Assembly: GCA_047125605.1 (NCBI GenBank)
Contig: CP138932.1
Location: forward strand, 1,116,001-1,180,000
Direction: 5' to 3'
DNA from: JAKVBK01 sp022447275
GTDB taxonomy: Bacteria; Pseudomonadota; Alphaproteobacteria; Rhodobacterales; Rhodobacteraceae
DNA length: 64,000 bases
Under the pieces are notes generated by a model that searched no databases, was not told where the DNA came from, and worked only from the letters and a program-made list of their open reading frames with translations. Positions 63,555 through 64,000 of the stretch are shown here, one piece after another. Positions within the stretch are counted from its first letter, which is position 1. The number at the start of each line of letters is the position of its first letter. The translations under genes were made by a program, and so were the position numbers.

Positions 63555-64000
63555 ATGGCCGCACAAACGCAAGCAGATCAAATTCGCAGCGCCGGTGGCT
63601 TCATTGCCGCGCTTGACCAATCCGGAGGCTCCACGCCCAAAGCTTTGCGCCTTTATGGGGTGGATGATGACGCTTGGGGCAATGAAGATGAGATGTTTGA
63701 CCTGATCCACGCCATGCGGGCCCGCATCGTGGCGGCCCCGGCGTTTTCGGGCGCGCAGGTCATTGGCGCAATCCTCTTTGAGCAAACCATGGATCGCGAT
63801 TTTGACGGCATGCCTGCCGCCGAGCATCTATGGAATGTGCAAAGCGTTGTGCCCTTCCTAAAGATCGACAAGGGCCTCGAGGATGAAACCCTCGGCGTCC
63901 AGTTGCTGCGCCCCATCCCCGGGCTCAAGGACACGCTGGCGCGGGCAACCGACAAAGGCGTTTTTGGCACCAAGGAGCGGTCCGTGATCCACGCGGCCAA
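63555..64000 (+). CDS. Class I fructose-bisphosphate aldolase (5' part, runs off the window)
   Basis: The first 148 codons are present. The start reads MAAQTQADQIRSAGGFIAAL, followed by DQSGGSTPKALRLYGV, MFDLIHAMRARI and VVPFLKIDKGLEDE, all typical of the bacterial class I aldolase that cleaves fructose 1,6-bisphosphate without a metal. GGAGAGC about 8 nt before the ATG supports the start. The Schiff-base lysine lies beyond the window. With pgk it forms a glycolytic/gluconeogenic pair. Confidence 0.92.
   Translation, partial: MAAQTQADQIRSAGGFIAALDQSGGSTPKALRLYGVDDDAWGNEDEMFDLIHAMRARIVAAPAFSGAQVIGAILFEQTMDRDFDGMPAAEHLWNVQSVVPFLKIDKGLEDETLGVQLLRPIPGLKDTLARATDKGVFGTKERSVIHAA

Overview
The window is a stretch of chromosome from a high-GC alphaproteobacterium, almost certainly a marine member of the Rhodobacterales (Roseobacter group). 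The grounds are the circularly permuted two-piece tmRNA, the alpha-type SspB, several proteins typical of this order (GcvT/FAD fusion oxidoreductase, DUF1194, DUF4169 plus ribbon-helix-helix pair, Hint-domain proteins, DUF1326/DUF2182 pair) and the aglEFGAK and tpa-tauR-xsc gene sets. Genes are dense. I see no rRNA, tRNA, CRISPR array, phage gene or transposase.

Layout. 0-11.9 kb: housekeeping and mixed metabolism (FAD/GcvT oxidoreductase with a MobA-like nucleotidyltransferase, a Hint protein, guaB, an agmatinase-family ureohydrolase, photolyase, cysteine-desulfurase-like PLP enzyme, DUF1326/DUF2182 metal-binding pair, small membrane protein). 11.9-16.9 kb: a tmRNA gene absent from any protein-based view, sspB whose product delivers tmRNA-tagged proteins to ClpXP, fumC, panB and two small proteins. 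16.9-20.9 kb: orphan Fe3+/polyamine-type ABC ATPase, an SDR without the usual YxxxK, a second Hint protein that lacks its catalytic cysteine, and an HpcH/HpaI aldolase. 21.0-31.1 kb: alpha-glucoside uptake and breakdown (aglEFGAK on the minus strand; LacI-type regulator, GH1 beta-glucosidase and glucokinase divergent on the plus strand). 31.1-37.7 kb: a DenD-like dehydrogenase, then taurine dissimilation: tpa (taurine to sulfoacetaldehyde), tauR, xsc (sulfoacetaldehyde to acetyl phosphate and sulfite), with matching 23-bp-spaced direct repeats ahead of tpa and xsc that look like TauR operators.

37.9-49.2 kb is the most distinctive region: a probable cyanuric acid/biuret nitrogen-scavenging cluster. 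It holds a three-dyad ring-opening amidohydrolase (cyanuric acid hydrolase type), a biuret hydrolase (BiuH), an allophanate hydrolase (AtzF type), a metal-dependent deaminase/amidohydrolase, an SsuA/TauA-type ABC transporter, a LysR regulator, a second isochorismatase-fold hydrolase, a cupin and an FAH-family protein. Together they can be read as uptake, ring opening to carboxybiuret/biuret, hydrolysis to allophanate, and release of ammonia and CO2.

49.5-51.3 kb: a lower-GC segment with a third Hint-domain gene, bounded by two inverted copies of a ~50-nt repeat. 51.3-59.1 kb: pntAB transhydrogenase, an SDR, a D-lyxose/mannose isomerase-like protein, a class I glutamine amidotransferase (PuuD type), DUF3179 and a hexapeptide-repeat acetyltransferase. 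59.3-64 kb: two cyclophilins separated by an AT-richer insert carrying a winged-helix regulator with its own palindromic operator, then pgk and the start of a class I fructose-bisphosphate aldolase that runs off the window.
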